Positions 26,304 to 35,029 of a stretch of 47,500 bases of DNA are shown in pieces. The notes beneath the pieces were generated by a model that worked only from the letters and a program-made list of their open reading frames with translations, had not been told where the DNA came from and ran no database searches. The stretch covers positions 227,501 to 275,000 of the forward strand of contig NC_008700.1 in the NCBI RefSeq assembly GCF_000015245.1, read 5' to 3'. The position numbers were made by a program, and so were the translations under genes. The first letter of the stretch is position 1, and every line of letters starts with the position of its first letter. The DNA comes from Shewanella amazonensis SB2B. GTDB lineage: Bacteria > Pseudomonadota > Gammaproteobacteria > Enterobacterales > Shewanellaceae.

Positions 26304-27128
26304 ATGGCAATTGTTAAGTGTAAGCCTACTTCTCCAGGTCGTCGTGGCGTTGTTAAGATCGTTAACAGCGATCTGCACAAAGGCAAGCCTTTCGCTGGCC
26401 TGCTGGCCAAGAAGTCCAAGACCGGTGGTCGTAACAACACTGGTCGTATCACTACCCGTCACGTTGGTGGTGGTCACAAGCAACACTACCGTCTGATCGA
26501 TTTCAAGCGTAACAAAGACGGTATCCCAGGTAAGATTGAGCGTCTGGAGTACGATCCAAATCGTACCGCCAACATTGCTCTGGTTCTGTATGCAGACGGT
26601 GAACGTCGTTACATCCTGGCTGCCAAAGGCATGCAGGCTGGCGACAAAGTCGTTTCTGGCATTGATGCAGACATCAAAGTGGGTAACGCTCTGCCACTGC
26701 GCAACATCCCTGTGGGTTCTGTTGTTCACGCCGTGGAAATGAAGCCTGGCAAAGGCGCCCAGATCGCTCGTTCTGCTGGTGCTTACGTTCAGGTAGTAGC
26801 TCGTGACGGCGAATACGCCACTCTGCGTCTGCGCTCCGGCGAAATGCGCAAAGTGCCTGTAGACTGCCGCGCTACTCTGGGCGAAGTGGGTAATGCCGAA
26901 CACATGCTGCGTCAGCTGGGTAAAGCTGGTGCCAAGCGTTGGAGAGGTGTACGCCCAACAGTTCGTGGTGTTGCCATGAACCCAGTAGATCACCCACACG
27001 GTGGTGGTGAAGGCCGTACTTCTGGTGGCCGTCACCCAGTAACTCCTTGGGGTGTTCCAACCAAGGGTTACAAGACTCGCAGCAACAAACGCACCGACAA
27101 GTACATTGTACGTCGTCGTACTAAGTAA
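26304..27128 (+). CDS. rplB: 50S ribosomal protein L2
   Basis: L2 is a primary 23S-binding protein needed for subunit joining and peptidyl-transferase activity. The 274-residue protein has the C-terminal GVAMNPVDHPHGGGEGR motif near 224-240, whose histidine is conserved near the active centre. The start follows taaggag, 11 nt after rplW. Confidence 0.99.
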   Translation: MAIVKCKPTSPGRRGVVKIVNSDLHKGKPFAGLLAKKSKTGGRNNTGRITTRHVGGGHKQHYRLIDFKRNKDGIPGKIERLEYDPNRTANIALVLYADGERRYILAAKGMQAGDKVVSGIDADIKVGNALPLRNIPVGSVVHAVEMKPGKGAQIARSAGAYVQVVARDGEYATLRLRSGEMRKVPVDCRATLGEVGNAEHMLRQLGKAGAKRWRGVRPTVRGVAMNPVDHPHGGGEGRTSGGRHPVTPWGVPTKGYKTRSNKRTDKYIVRRRTK

Positions 27129-27143
27129 TTAAGAGGATTCGCC

Positions 27144-27422
27144 ATGCCACGTTCTCTCAAGAAAGGTCCATTTATCGACCTGCACTTGCTGAAGAAGGTA
27201 GAGAAAGCGGTGGAAGCCGGTGACAAAAAGCCTATCAAGACTTGGTCTCGCCGCTCTATGATCATCCCACAAATGATTGGGTTGACCATCGCTGTCCATA
27301 ATGGGCGTCAGCACGTACCTGTGTTCGTTACTGACGAAATGATTGGTCACAAGCTTGGTGAGTTTTCACCAACTCGCACTTATCGCGGCCACGCTGCTGA
27401 TAAGAAAGCGAAGAAGCGCTAA
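27144..27422 (+). CDS. rpsS: 30S ribosomal protein S19
   Basis: S19 is part of the 30S head and contacts the A-site side and bridge B1a. The 92-residue protein begins PRSLKKGPFIDLHLLKKV and includes IGHKLGEFSPTRTYRGH near the C terminus. The ribosome-binding site is agagga. It lies in the S10 operon. Confidence 0.99.
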   Translation: MPRSLKKGPFIDLHLLKKVEKAVEAGDKKPIKTWSRRSMIIPQMIGLTIAVHNGRQHVPVFVTDEMIGHKLGEFSPTRTYRGHAADKKAKKR

Positions 27423-27437
27423 TACGGGAGACTTAAG

Positions 27438-27770
27438 ATGGAAGTTTTAGCTAAACATCGTTTTGCCCGTACGTCGCCTCAGAAGGCTCGCCTGGTCGCT
27501 GATCAGATCCGCGGTCTGCCTGTTGCCAAGGCCCTGGAGATTCTGACTTTCAGCCCGAAAAAGGCTGCCGTACTGGTTAAGAAAGTCGTTGATTCTGCTA
27601 TCGCCAACGCCGAGCACAACGAAGGCGCTGACATTGACGATCTGAAAATCGCCAAGGTTTTCGTTGACGAAGGCCCAACTATGAAGCGCATCATGCCACG
27701 TGCCAAAGGCCGTGCTGATCGTATCATCAAGCGTACCAGCCACATCACTGTGGTTGTATCAGATCGCTAG
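27438..27770 (+). CDS. rplV: 50S ribosomal protein L22
   Basis: L22 has a beta-hairpin that lines the exit tunnel at the constriction with L4; changes there affect macrolide response. The 110-residue protein has RTSPQKARLVADQIRG at the N terminus and the hairpin segment GPTMKRIMPRAKGRADRI near 80-97, intact. The start follows gggaga. Confidence 0.99.
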   Translation: MEVLAKHRFARTSPQKARLVADQIRGLPVAKALEILTFSPKKAAVLVKKVVDSAIANAEHNEGADIDDLKIAKVFVDEGPTMKRIMPRAKGRADRIIKRTSHITVVVSDR

Positions 27771-27783
27771 GAGATAGAGAGCA

Positions 27784-28476
27784 ATGGGACAGAAAGTACA
27801 TCCTAATGGTATCCGTCTGGGTATCACCAAGCCTTGGATCTCTACCTGGTACGCCGATAAGTCAGATTATGCAAATAACCTGCACAGCGACTGGGAAGTG
27901 CGTAAGTTTCTGGAAAAGAAACTGGAAGCCGCATCAGTTTCCAAGATCGTGATTGAACGCCCAGCGAAAAGCATCCGCGTTACCATCCACACTGCCCGTC
28001 CAGGCGTTGTGATTGGTAAGAAGGGTGAAGATGTTGAAGTACTGCGCGCTGAAGTTGCCAAGATTTCTGGCACTCCTGCCCAAATTAACATCGCTGAGAT
28101 CCGTAAGCCTGAGCTGGACGCTAAGCTGGTTGCCGATTCTATCGCCCAACAGCTGGAGCGTCGCGTAATGTTCCGTCGTGCTATGAAGCGCGCTGTACAG
28201 AACGCCATGCGCATCGGTGCACAAGGTATCAAAGTTGAAGTTAGTGGCCGTCTCGGCGGCGCTGAGATTGCGCGTACCGAATGGTACCGTGAAGGTCGTG
28301 TGCCTCTGCACACACTGCGTGCTGATATCGACTACGCTACTTCTGAGAGTCACACCACCTACGGTGTGATCGGCATTAAAGTTTGGGTCTTCAAAGGTGA
28401 AGTTCTGGACGGCATGCTGCCTCAGGTAGAAGAGCCGAAACAGCAGCAACCTAAGCGCAAGCCTCGTGGTAAATAG
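27784..28476 (+). CDS. rpsC: 30S ribosomal protein S3
   Basis: S3 lies at the mRNA entry channel and has helicase-related contacts. The 230-residue protein has an N-terminal KH domain with the [10 protein letters not shown] loop near 76-85 and a C-terminal domain, ending in a basic Gln/Lys-rich tail ([12 protein letters not shown]). It is in the S10 operon, 13 nt after rplV. Confidence 0.99.
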
Positions 28477-28487
28477 GAGAGCCGGCA

Positions 28488-28898
28488 ATGCTGCAACCAA
28501 AACGTATGAAGTTCCGCAAGATGCACAAAGGCCGCAACCGTGGTCTGGCTGCAGGTACTGAAGTAAGTTTCGGTACTTTTGGTCTGAAAGCTGTTGGCCG
28601 TGGTCGCCTGACAGCCCGTCAGATCGAGTCTGCGCGTCGTGCAATGACACGTCATGTTAAGCGTCAAGGTAAGATCTGGATCCGTGTCTTCCCTGACAAG
28701 CCAATTACCGCTAAGCCTCTCGAAGTGCGTATGGGTAAAGGTAAAGGTAACGTTGAATACTGGGTATGCCAGATTCAGCCTGGTAAGGTGCTCTATGAGA
28801 TGGATGGCGTGTCCGAAGAGTTGGCCCGTGAGGCCTTCGGTCTGGCCGCTGCCAAACTGCCTATCAAGACTACCTTTGTAATTAAGACGGTGATGTAA
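28488..28898 (+). CDS. rplP: 50S ribosomal protein L16
   Basis: L16 lies between the A-site tRNA elbow and 23S rRNA. The 136-residue protein begins [19 protein letters not shown]. The RIFPDKP-type segment of the family appears as [22 protein letters not shown]. Its stop codon shares one base with the rpmC start, so translation is likely coupled. Confidence 0.99.
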
Positions 28899-29089
28899 TG
28901 AAAGCGAGCGAACTGAGAGAAAAAAGCGTTGAAGAACTGAACGCTGAATTACTTGGTCTGCTGCGTGAGCAGTTTAACCTGCGTATGCAACACGCCACTG
29001 GCCAGCTGGCTCAAACTCACCAGCTGAAGCAAGTGCGCCGTAACATTGCGCGTGTTAAGACCATTATTACTTCTAAGGCGGGTGCATAA
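28898..29089 (+). CDS. rpmC: 50S ribosomal protein L29
   Basis: L29 is a small helical protein near the exit tunnel next to L23. The 63-residue product consists of two predicted helices, opening [19 protein letters not shown]. It overlaps rplP and rpsQ by one base each (TAATG junctions). Confidence 0.99.
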
Positions 29090-29337
29090 TGTCTGACAAA
29101 ATCCGTACTTTGCAGGGTCGTGTGACCAGCAACAAGATGGACAAGTCCATTACTGTGGCTGTTGAGCGTCTGGTGAAACACCCAATCTATGGTAAGTTCA
29201 TCAAGCGTACAACCAAGATCCACGCCCACGACGAGCTGAACCAGTGCAACGAAGGCGATATCGTGACCATTCGCGAATGTCGTCCTCTGTCCAAGACCAA
29301 GTCCTGGACCCTGGTAGACGTAGTTTCTAAGGCTTAA
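29089..29337 (+). CDS. rpsQ: 30S ribosomal protein S17
   Basis: S17 is a primary 16S-binding OB-fold protein. The 82-residue protein has GRVTSNKMDKSITVAVER and IRECRPLSKTKSW, typical of the family. It is the last gene of the S10 operon, and a terminator follows. Confidence 0.99.
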   Translation: MSDKIRTLQGRVTSNKMDKSITVAVERLVKHPIYGKFIKRTTKIHAHDELNQCNEGDIVTIRECRPLSKTKSWTLVDVVSKA

Positions 29338-29354
29338 TTTTAGCCTGGAAAGAA

Positions 29355-29385
29355 AAACGGCCCCTTTTCGGGGCCGTTTGTTTTT
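29355..29385 (+). terminator. S10 operon terminator
   Basis: A 10-bp perfect stem, aaacggcccc/ggggccgttt, with loop ttttc, then gTTTTT. It lies 17 nt after rpsQ, between the S10 and spc operons. Confidence 0.88.
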
Positions 29386-29390
29386 AGCAC

Positions 29391-29419
29391 TGTTCTTTCA
29401 AATTTAACGGTGTTATACT
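29391..29419 (+). promoter_or_regulatory. spc operon promoter (extended -10)
   Basis: TGT-TATACT (29411-29419) is an extended -10 element; the -35 at 17 bp (tgttct) is poor. The leader to rplN is about 85 nt and holds a ccccgaaaagggg hairpin at 29466-29478. Confidence 0.6.
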
Positions 29420-29509
29420 TGCGCGCCATTTTTGTCTGTTTTCGGACCGAAATGGTTAGTTAATGCCCCGAAAAGGGGTTTGTGAAGTAACGATAGCGGA
29501 GCACTTAAA

Positions 29510-29878
29510 ATGATCCAAATGCAATCGACTCTGGACGTCGCATGTAACAGTGGCGCTCGCAGAGTTCAGTGTATTAAGGTCTTGGGTGGCTCTCATCGTC
29601 GTTATGCCGGTATCGGCGACATCATCAAGGTTTCTGTTAAAGAAGCCATTCCTCGCGCTAAAGCGAAGAAAGGTGATGTGTATAACGCGGTGGTAGTCCG
29701 TACTAAGAAAGGCGTACGTCGTCCAGACGGTTCTGTCATTCGCTTCGATCGGAATGCAGCTGTTCTTCTGAACAACAACCTGCAGCCGATTGGTACTCGT
29801 ATCTTTGGACCTGTGACACGTGAACTGCGTACTGAGCAATTCATGAAGATTGTGTCGCTGGCACCAGAAGTACTGTAA
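29510..29878 (+). CDS. rplN: 50S ribosomal protein L14
   Basis: L14 contacts 16S rRNA across the subunit interface (bridge B8). The 122-residue protein begins MIQMQSTLDVACNSGARRVQCIK-like and has GDIIKVSVKEAIPRAKAKKG. It is the first gene of the spc operon, with its start after cggag. Confidence 0.99.
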   Translation: MIQMQSTLDVACNSGARRVQCIKVLGGSHRRYAGIGDIIKVSVKEAIPRAKAKKGDVYNAVVVRTKKGVRRPDGSVIRFDRNAAVLLNNNLQPIGTRIFGPVTRELRTEQFMKIVSLAPEVL

Positions 29879-29889
29879 GGAGCTTCAAA

Positions 29890-30204
29890 ATGGCAGCAAA
29901 AATCCGTCGTGAAGACGAAGTGATTGTACTGACCGGTAAAGATAAAGGTAAGCGTGGCAAAGTGACTCGCGTACTGGTTACCGGCAAGGTAGTTGTTGAA
30001 GGCATCAATCTCGTTAAGAAGCACACCAAGCCAAACCCACAACTGGGTATCACTGGTGGCATCGTAGAGAAAGAAGCTGCGATTCAAGTATCAAATGTGG
30101 CGATCTTTAACCCTGCTACTGGCAAGGCGGATCGTGTAGGTTTCCGATTTGAAGACGGCAAGAAAGTACGTTTCTTCAAATCGAATGGTGAACTCGTTAA
30201 GTAA
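29890..30204 (+). CDS. rplX: 50S ribosomal protein L24
   Basis: L24 is an assembly-initiator protein at the 5' end of 23S rRNA. The 104-residue protein carries a KOW motif, DEVIVLTGKDKGKRGKVTRV (about 8-27). It lies 11 nt after rplN with aaggag as ribosome-binding site. Confidence 0.99.
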   Translation: MAAKIRREDEVIVLTGKDKGKRGKVTRVLVTGKVVVEGINLVKKHTKPNPQLGITGGIVEKEAAIQVSNVAIFNPATGKADRVGFRFEDGKKVRFFKSNGELVK

Positions 30205-30216
30205 CTGGAGTAAACG

Positions 30217-30756
30217 ATGGCGAAACTGCATGATAAATACAAAGAGACTGTGATCGCTGAACTGTCTAAAAAGTTCGGTTATACCAGTGTCATGCAAGTC
30301 CCTCGGATTGAGAAAATCACCCTGAACATGGGTGTTGGCGAAGCTGTTGCTGACAAGAAAATCATGGAAAACGCTGTCCGTGATATGACTGCAATCGCTG
30401 GCCAGAAGCCAGTTGTGACTGTAGCTCGTAAGTCAGTCGCTGGTTTCAAAATCCGTGAAGGCTACCCTATTGGCTGCAAAGTAACCCTGCGCGGTGAGCG
30501 TATGTGGGAATTCTTTGAGCGTCTGCTGGATATCGCAATCCCTCGTATCCGTGACTTCCGTGGTCTGAGCGCTAAGTCGTTCGACGGCCGTGGTAACTAC
30601 GCGATGGGCGTGCGTGAGCAAATCATCTTCCCTGAGATCGACTATGACAAGATCGATCGCGTTCGTGGTATGGACATTGTGATCACCACAACCGCCAAGA
30701 ACGATGAGGAAGGTCGTGCTCTTCTGGACGCTTTTAACTTCCCATTCAAGAAATAA
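30217..30756 (+). CDS. rplE: 50S ribosomal protein L5
   Basis: L5 binds 5S rRNA and contacts P-site tRNA. The 179-residue protein has KITLNMGVGEAVADKK near 28-43. In E. coli S8 represses the spc operon at the rplX-rplE junction; the 12-nt gap here would be the matching site, but I did not identify an S8-like fold. Confidence 0.99.
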   Translation: MAKLHDKYKETVIAELSKKFGYTSVMQVPRIEKITLNMGVGEAVADKKIMENAVRDMTAIAGQKPVVTVARKSVAGFKIREGYPIGCKVTLRGERMWEFFERLLDIAIPRIRDFRGLSAKSFDGRGNYAMGVREQIIFPEIDYDKIDRVRGMDIVITTTAKNDEEGRALLDAFNFPFKK

Positions 30757-30767
30757 GGGGTAGCGTA

Positions 30768-31073
30768 ATGGCAAAAACTTCAATGAAGGCACGCGAAGCA
30801 AAGCGTGCAGCTCTCGTGGCTAAGTATGCTGAAAAGCGTGCTGCTCTGAAAGCTATCATCAACAGCCCAGAGTCTTCCGACGACGCTCGTTGGGACGCTG
30901 TTCTGAAGCTGCAAGCTTTACCACGTGATTCCAGCGCCGCGCGTCAGCGTAACCGTTGTAATCAAACTGGTCGCCCACATGGTTTCCTGCGCAAGTTCGG
31001 CCTGAGCCGTATCAAGCTGCGTGAAGCTACCATGCGTGGTGAAGTTCCTGGTCTGCGTAAGGCCAGCTGGTAA
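30768..31073 (+). CDS. rpsN: 30S ribosomal protein S14 (zinc-free long type)
   Basis: S14 belongs to the 30S head near S3 and S10. The 101-residue protein is the long form and lacks the CxxC zinc pairs of the short type; it contains only one Cys in RNRCNQTGRPHG. The start follows ggggtagcgta. Confidence 0.99.
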   Translation: MAKTSMKAREAKRAALVAKYAEKRAALKAIINSPESSDDARWDAVLKLQALPRDSSAARQRNRCNQTGRPHGFLRKFGLSRIKLREATMRGEVPGLRKASW

Positions 31074-31097
31074 GCACTTGTCACGGAGAAAGCTAAT

Positions 31098-31493
31098 ATG
31101 AGCATGCAAGATCCTATTGCGGATATGCTGACCCGTATCCGTAACGGCCAGGCTGCTAACAAAGTATCTGTGAAGATGCCTTCCGCTAAACTGAAAGTAG
31201 CTATCGCTAAGCTGCTGAAAGACGAAGGTTACATCACCGACTACGCTGTTGCGTCTGAAGGCAATAAAGCCGAGCTGGAAGTTACTCTGAAGTACTTCCA
31301 GGGCCGTCCAGTTGTTGAGACTATCCAGCGCGTAAGCCGTCCTGGTCTTCGTATTTACAAAGGTAAAGACGAACTGCCAAAAGTGATGGGTGGCCTGGGT
31401 ATCGCAATCGTTTCCACTTCTAAAGGCCTGATGACTGATCGTGCCGCCCGCCTCGCTGGCATGGGTGGTGAGGTTATCTGCTACGTAGCATAA
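31098..31493 (+). CDS. rpsH: 30S ribosomal protein S8
   Basis: S8 binds helix 21 of 16S rRNA and represses spc operon translation in E. coli. The 131-residue protein begins MSMQDPIADMLTRIRNGQ; the start at 31098 rather than the Met two codons later matches E. coli S8. The ribosome-binding site is cggag. Confidence 0.99.
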   Translation: MSMQDPIADMLTRIRNGQAANKVSVKMPSAKLKVAIAKLLKDEGYITDYAVASEGNKAELEVTLKYFQGRPVVETIQRVSRPGLRIYKGKDELPKVMGGLGIAIVSTSKGLMTDRAARLAGMGGEVICYVA

Positions 31494-31503
31494 GGAGCTA
31501 GGA

Positions 31504-32037
31504 ATGTCTCGTGTAGCAAAAGCACCTGTATCTATTCCTGCCGGCGTAGAGGTGACCTTAAATGGTCAGGAAATCACCGTTAAAGGCGGCAAAGGTACTC
31601 TGACTCGCGTAATCAACAGCGCTGTTGCAGTGACTGTTGAAGATGGCGCTATCAAGTTTGCCCCCGTAGAAGGCGTTGTTAACGCCTGGGCTCAAGCTGG
31701 TACTGCCCGCGCTCTTATCAACAACATGGTTGTTGGTGTATCTCAGGGTTTTGAGAAGAAGCTGCAGCTGGTTGGTGTAGGTTATCGTGCCAAAGTGGCC
31801 GGTAGCGACGTCGATCTGTCTCTGGGTTTTTCTCACCCACTGGTACACAAACTTCCAGCTGGCGTTACTGCTGAATGCCCAAGCCAAACCGAAATCGTTC
31901 TGCGTTCTATCGACAAAGAACTGGTTGGTCAAGTGGCTGCTGAGATTCGTGGCTATCGTCCACCAGAGCCTTACAAGGGCAAGGGTGTTCGCTACGCTAA
32001 CGAAGAAGTACGCCGTAAAGAGGCTAAGAAGAAGTAA
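31504..32037 (+). CDS. rplF: 50S ribosomal protein L6
   Basis: L6 lies near the factor-binding site by the sarcin-ricin loop. The 177-residue protein contains two related domains and the C-terminal signature PEPYKGKGVRYANE near 156-169. It lies 10 nt after rpsH. Confidence 0.99.
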   Translation: MSRVAKAPVSIPAGVEVTLNGQEITVKGGKGTLTRVINSAVAVTVEDGAIKFAPVEGVVNAWAQAGTARALINNMVVGVSQGFEKKLQLVGVGYRAKVAGSDVDLSLGFSHPLVHKLPAGVTAECPSQTEIVLRSIDKELVGQVAAEIRGYRPPEPYKGKGVRYANEEVRRKEAKKK

Positions 32038-32046
32038 GGTAACGCT

Positions 32047-32397
32047 ATGGATAAGAAATCATCTCGCTTGCGCCGCGCTACCCGCGCTCGCAAGAAGATC
32101 CAAGAGCTGGGCGTGCACCGTTTGGTGGTACATCGTACCCCCCGTCACATCTACGCTCAGGTGATCAATCCTGAAGCTCAGGTTGTTGCAGCGGCTTCTA
32201 CTGTTGAGAAATCAATCAAGGAAGCTCTGAAGTCTACCGGTAACGTGGATGCCGCCAAGGCAGTGGGTAAAGCCATCGCTGAGCGCGCCGTCGAGAAGGG
32301 CGTAACTGTAGTTGCGTTCGATCGTTCTGGCTTCAAGTATCACGGTCGTGTTGCTGCCTTGGCAGACGCCGCTCGTGAAGCTGGCCTCCAGTTCTAA
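32047..32397 (+). CDS. rplR: 50S ribosomal protein L18
   Basis: L18 binds 5S rRNA with L5. The 116-residue protein (E. coli 117) begins MDKKSSRLRRATRARKKI and ends FDRSGFKYHGRVAALADAAREAGL-type. It lies 9 nt after rplF. Confidence 0.99.
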   Translation: MDKKSSRLRRATRARKKIQELGVHRLVVHRTPRHIYAQVINPEAQVVAAASTVEKSIKEALKSTGNVDAAKAVGKAIAERAVEKGVTVVAFDRSGFKYHGRVAALADAAREAGLQF

Positions 32398-32410
32398 GGG
32401 GTTTATTACA

Positions 32411-32917
32411 ATGGCTAAAGTAGAAGCTCAGCAGCAGAAAGACGATCTGCAAGAGAAACTGATTGCAGTAAACCGTGTTTCTAAAGTAGTTAAGGGCGGT
32501 CGTATCTTCAGCTTCACTGCATTGACTGTAGTGGGTGATGGTAACGGTCGTGTTGGCTACGGCTACGGCAAAGCCCGTGAAGTTCCAGCTGCCATCCAAA
32601 AGGCAATGGAAAAGGCTCGTCGTAACATGGTGACTGTAGAACTGAACGAAGGCACTCTGCACCACCCAGTTAAGGGACGTCACACCGGTTCGCGTGTTTA
32701 CATGCAGCCTGCGTCTCAGGGTACCGGTATTATTGCCGGTGGTGCGATGCGCGCCGTATTGGAAGTAGCAGGCGTTCACAACGTACTGTCTAAGGCCTAC
32801 GGTTCCACTAACCCGATCAACATCGTTCGCGCGACTGTTGATGCTCTGACGCACATGAAGTCACCAGCGCAGGTTGCTGCCAAGCGTGGTCTGAGCGTCG
32901 AAGAAATTCGGGGGTAA
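32411..32917 (+). CDS. rpsE: 30S ribosomal protein S5
   Basis: S5 is at the mRNA entry channel and affects accuracy; spectinomycin resistance changes map to its loop near residues 20-30. The ATG at 32411 gives 168 residues (E. coli 167) beginning MAKVEAQQQKDDLQEKL. The loop reads VSKVVKGGRIFSFTAL, which looks wild type. The open frame continues upstream into rplR, but no start there fits the family. Confidence 0.98.
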   Translation: MAKVEAQQQKDDLQEKLIAVNRVSKVVKGGRIFSFTALTVVGDGNGRVGYGYGKAREVPAAIQKAMEKARRNMVTVELNEGTLHHPVKGRHTGSRVYMQPASQGTGIIAGGAMRAVLEVAGVHNVLSKAYGSTNPINIVRATVDALTHMKSPAQVAAKRGLSVEEIRG

Positions 32918-32923
32918 TGCATC

Positions 32924-33103
32924 ATGGCTAAAACTATCAAAGTAACTCAGACCAAAAGTGCCATTGGCCGTCTGCCAAAGCACAAGGCCACTCTGACTGG
33001 CCTGGGTCTGCGTCGCATTGGTCACACCGTTGAGCTGGAAGATACTCCAGCTGTTCGCGGTATGATCAATAAGGTCTACTACATGGTTAAGGTGGAGGAC
33101 TGA
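32924..33103 (+). CDS. rpmD: 50S ribosomal protein L30
   Basis: This short gene encodes 59 residues, beginning MAKTIKVTQTKSAIGRLPKH and ending MVKVED. It matches the single-domain bacterial L30, which has GLGLRRIGHTVELEDTPAVR in the middle. It lies 6 nt after rpsE and 2 nt before rplO, in the usual spc order. Confidence 0.98.
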   Translation: MAKTIKVTQTKSAIGRLPKHKATLTGLGLRRIGHTVELEDTPAVRGMINKVYYMVKVED

Positions 33104-33105
33104 TA

Positions 33106-33540
33106 ATGCGTCTGAACACACTTTCTCCTGCCGTAGGCGCGAAGTCTGCTCCTAAGCGTGTAGGCCGTGGTATTGGTTCTGGCTTGGGCAAGACCGCTGG
33201 TCGCGGTCACAAGGGTCAAAAATCTCGTAGCGGTGGCGGTGTACGCCCTGGCTTCGAGGGTGGTCAAATGCCACTTAAGATCCGTCTGCCTAAGTTCGGC
33301 TTTACCTCTCGTGTTTCTATGGTAACTGCTGAAGTTCGTCTCGGCGAACTGGCAAAAGTTAACGGTGATGTTATCGACCTGAACGCACTGAAAGATGCGA
33401 ACGTAGTAACTCGCAACATCCAGTTTGCGAAAGTCGTTCTTTCAGGTACCATTGAGCGCCCAGTGACCGTAAAAGGTCTGAAGGTTACCAAAGGTGCACG
33501 CGCAGCTATTGAAGCTGCTGGCGGAAAGATCGAGGAATAA
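33106..33540 (+). CDS. rplO: 50S ribosomal protein L15
   Basis: L15 is a late-assembly protein. The 144-residue protein (same as E. coli) has a long Gly/Arg-rich basic N-terminal extension (VGRGIGSGLGKTAGRGHKGQ, near 19-38) and a globular C-terminal half. It starts 2 nt after the rpmD stop, with gtggagg inside rpmD as ribosome-binding site. Confidence 0.99.
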   Translation: MRLNTLSPAVGAKSAPKRVGRGIGSGLGKTAGRGHKGQKSRSGGGVRPGFEGGQMPLKIRLPKFGFTSRVSMVTAEVRLGELAKVNGDVIDLNALKDANVVTRNIQFAKVVLSGTIERPVTVKGLKVTKGARAAIEAAGGKIEE

Positions 33541-33547
33541 TACGTCG

Positions 33548-34888
33548 ATGGCAAAACCAGGACTTGATTTAAAAAGCGCGAAGGGCGGTCTGTCAGAACT
33601 GAAAGCCCGTCTCCTGTTCGTGATTGGTGCAATTATCGTGTTTCGTGCCGGTTCATTTGTACCAATTCCTGGTATTGACGCAGCTGTATTAGCAGAGCTG
33701 TTTGCTCAACAAAAGGGAACCATCCTGGGCATGTTTAACATGTTCTCGGGTGGTGCCCTTGAGCGTGCCTCAATATTCGCATTGGGTATCATGCCGTACA
33801 TTTCGGCATCGATCATTATGCAGTTATTGACTGTAGTGCACCCCGCACTTGCCGAACTGAAAAAGGAAGGTGAGTCTGGACGTCGCAAAATCAGTCAATA
33901 CACCCGTTGGGGTACCCTGGTGTTGGGTACATTCCAGTCGGTCGGTATTGCAACCGGTCTGCCAAACCTGGTTCCAGGTCTGGTAGTGAATCCAGGTTTT
34001 GGGTTCTATTTCGTTGCAATCGTAAGCTTGGTTACCGGGACTATGTTCCTGATGTGGCTGGGTGAACAGATTACCGAGCGTGGCATTGGTAACGGTATTT
34101 CGATCCTGATTTTCGCAGGTATCGTAGCCGGCCTGCCATCGGCTATCGGCCAAACGGCCGAACAGGCGCGTCAAGGTGATTTGAACGTATTGGTATTGTT
34201 GTTGATTGGCGTGATAGTATTCGCCGTTACCTATTTTGTGGTGTTTGTGGAGCGTGGCCAGCGTCGTATCGTCGTGAACTACGCCAAGCGTCAGCAAGGA
34301 AATAAAATCTTTGCTGCCCAATCCACTCACTTGCCGCTGAAGGTGAACATGGCGGGTGTCATCCCCCCAATCTTTGCGTCCAGCATCATTCTGTTCCCTG
34401 GAACCCTGGCTCAGTGGTTCGGTCAGAATGAGGCCCTGTCTTGGCTCAGCGATATTTCTCTGGCCGTAAGCCCCGGGCAGCCGCTGTACTCACTGCTTTA
34501 TGCAGCAGCAATTATCTTCTTCTGCTTCTTCTATACCGCGCTGGTGTTTAACCCACGTGAGACAGCAGACAATCTGAAGAAGAGTGGTGCGTTCATTCCC
34601 GGGATCCGTCCTGGCGAACAGACCTCGCGTTACATTGATAAAGTGATGACCCGACTGACTCTGGCAGGCGCGTTATACATTACCTTTATCTGTTTGATTC
34701 CGGAGTTCATGCTCATCGCCTGGAAAGTACAGTTCTATTTTGGCGGTACTTCCCTGTTGATTATGGTGGTAGTGATCATGGACTTCATGGCTCAGGTTCA
34801 GACCCATATGATGTCTCATCAATATGAGTCTGTAATGAAGAAAGCTAACCTTATCAACAAAGCGAATCTCGATCGCTTTGGCCGATAA
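33548..34888 (+). CDS. secY: Preprotein translocase subunit SecY
   Basis: SecY is the pore subunit of the SecYEG channel in the inner membrane. The ATG at 33548 gives 446 residues (E. coli 443) with ten hydrophobic segments; the first (about 22-42) is followed by the plug region. GIMPYISASIIMQLL lies in the second and third helices, and the cytoplasmic loop RGQRRIVVNYAKRQQG near 235-250 contacts the ribosome or SecA. Upstream in-frame starts fall inside rplO. The gene lies within the spc operon as in E. coli. Confidence 0.98.
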   Translation: MAKPGLDLKSAKGGLSELKARLLFVIGAIIVFRAGSFVPIPGIDAAVLAELFAQQKGTILGMFNMFSGGALERASIFALGIMPYISASIIMQLLTVVHPALAELKKEGESGRRKISQYTRWGTLVLGTFQSVGIATGLPNLVPGLVVNPGFGFYFVAIVSLVTGTMFLMWLGEQITERGIGNGISILIFAGIVAGLPSAIGQTAEQARQGDLNVLVLLLIGVIVFAVTYFVVFVERGQRRIVVNYAKRQQGNKIFAAQSTHLPLKVNMAGVIPPIFASSIILFPGTLAQWFGQNEALSWLSDISLAVSPGQPLYSLLYAAAIIFFCFFYTALVFNPRETADNLKKSGAFIPGIRPGEQTSRYIDKVMTRLTLAGALYITFICLIPEFMLIAWKVQFYFGGTSLLIMVVVIMDFMAQVQTHMMSHQYESVMKKANLINKANLDRFGR

Positions 34889-34909
34889 GTTAGTTTACGG
34901 AGTTGTGAA

Positions 34910-35023
34910 ATGAAAGTTCGAGCTTCCGTGAAGAAGATCTGCCGTAACTGCAAGATCATCAAGCGTAGCGGCGTTGTACGCGTTATCTGTGTTGAACCAA
35001 AACACAAACAGCGTCAAGGCTAA
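34910..35023 (+). CDS. rpmJ: 50S ribosomal protein L36 (zinc-binding type)
   Basis: This 37-residue protein begins [15 protein letters not shown] and ends KHKQRQG. Cys11, Cys14, Cys27 and His32 form the zinc site of the C+ type. It is the last gene of the spc operon, 21 nt after secY, with cggag as ribosome-binding site. Confidence 0.98.
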
Positions 35024-35029
35024 AAAATC

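Noticed and set aside
33494..33547. Earlier starts for secY (and similarly rplC at 24678, rpsE at 32312, nusG at 7911)
   Set aside because: These extensions overlap the preceding genes in another frame and add residues absent from the families; the internal ATG codons give the normal lengths.
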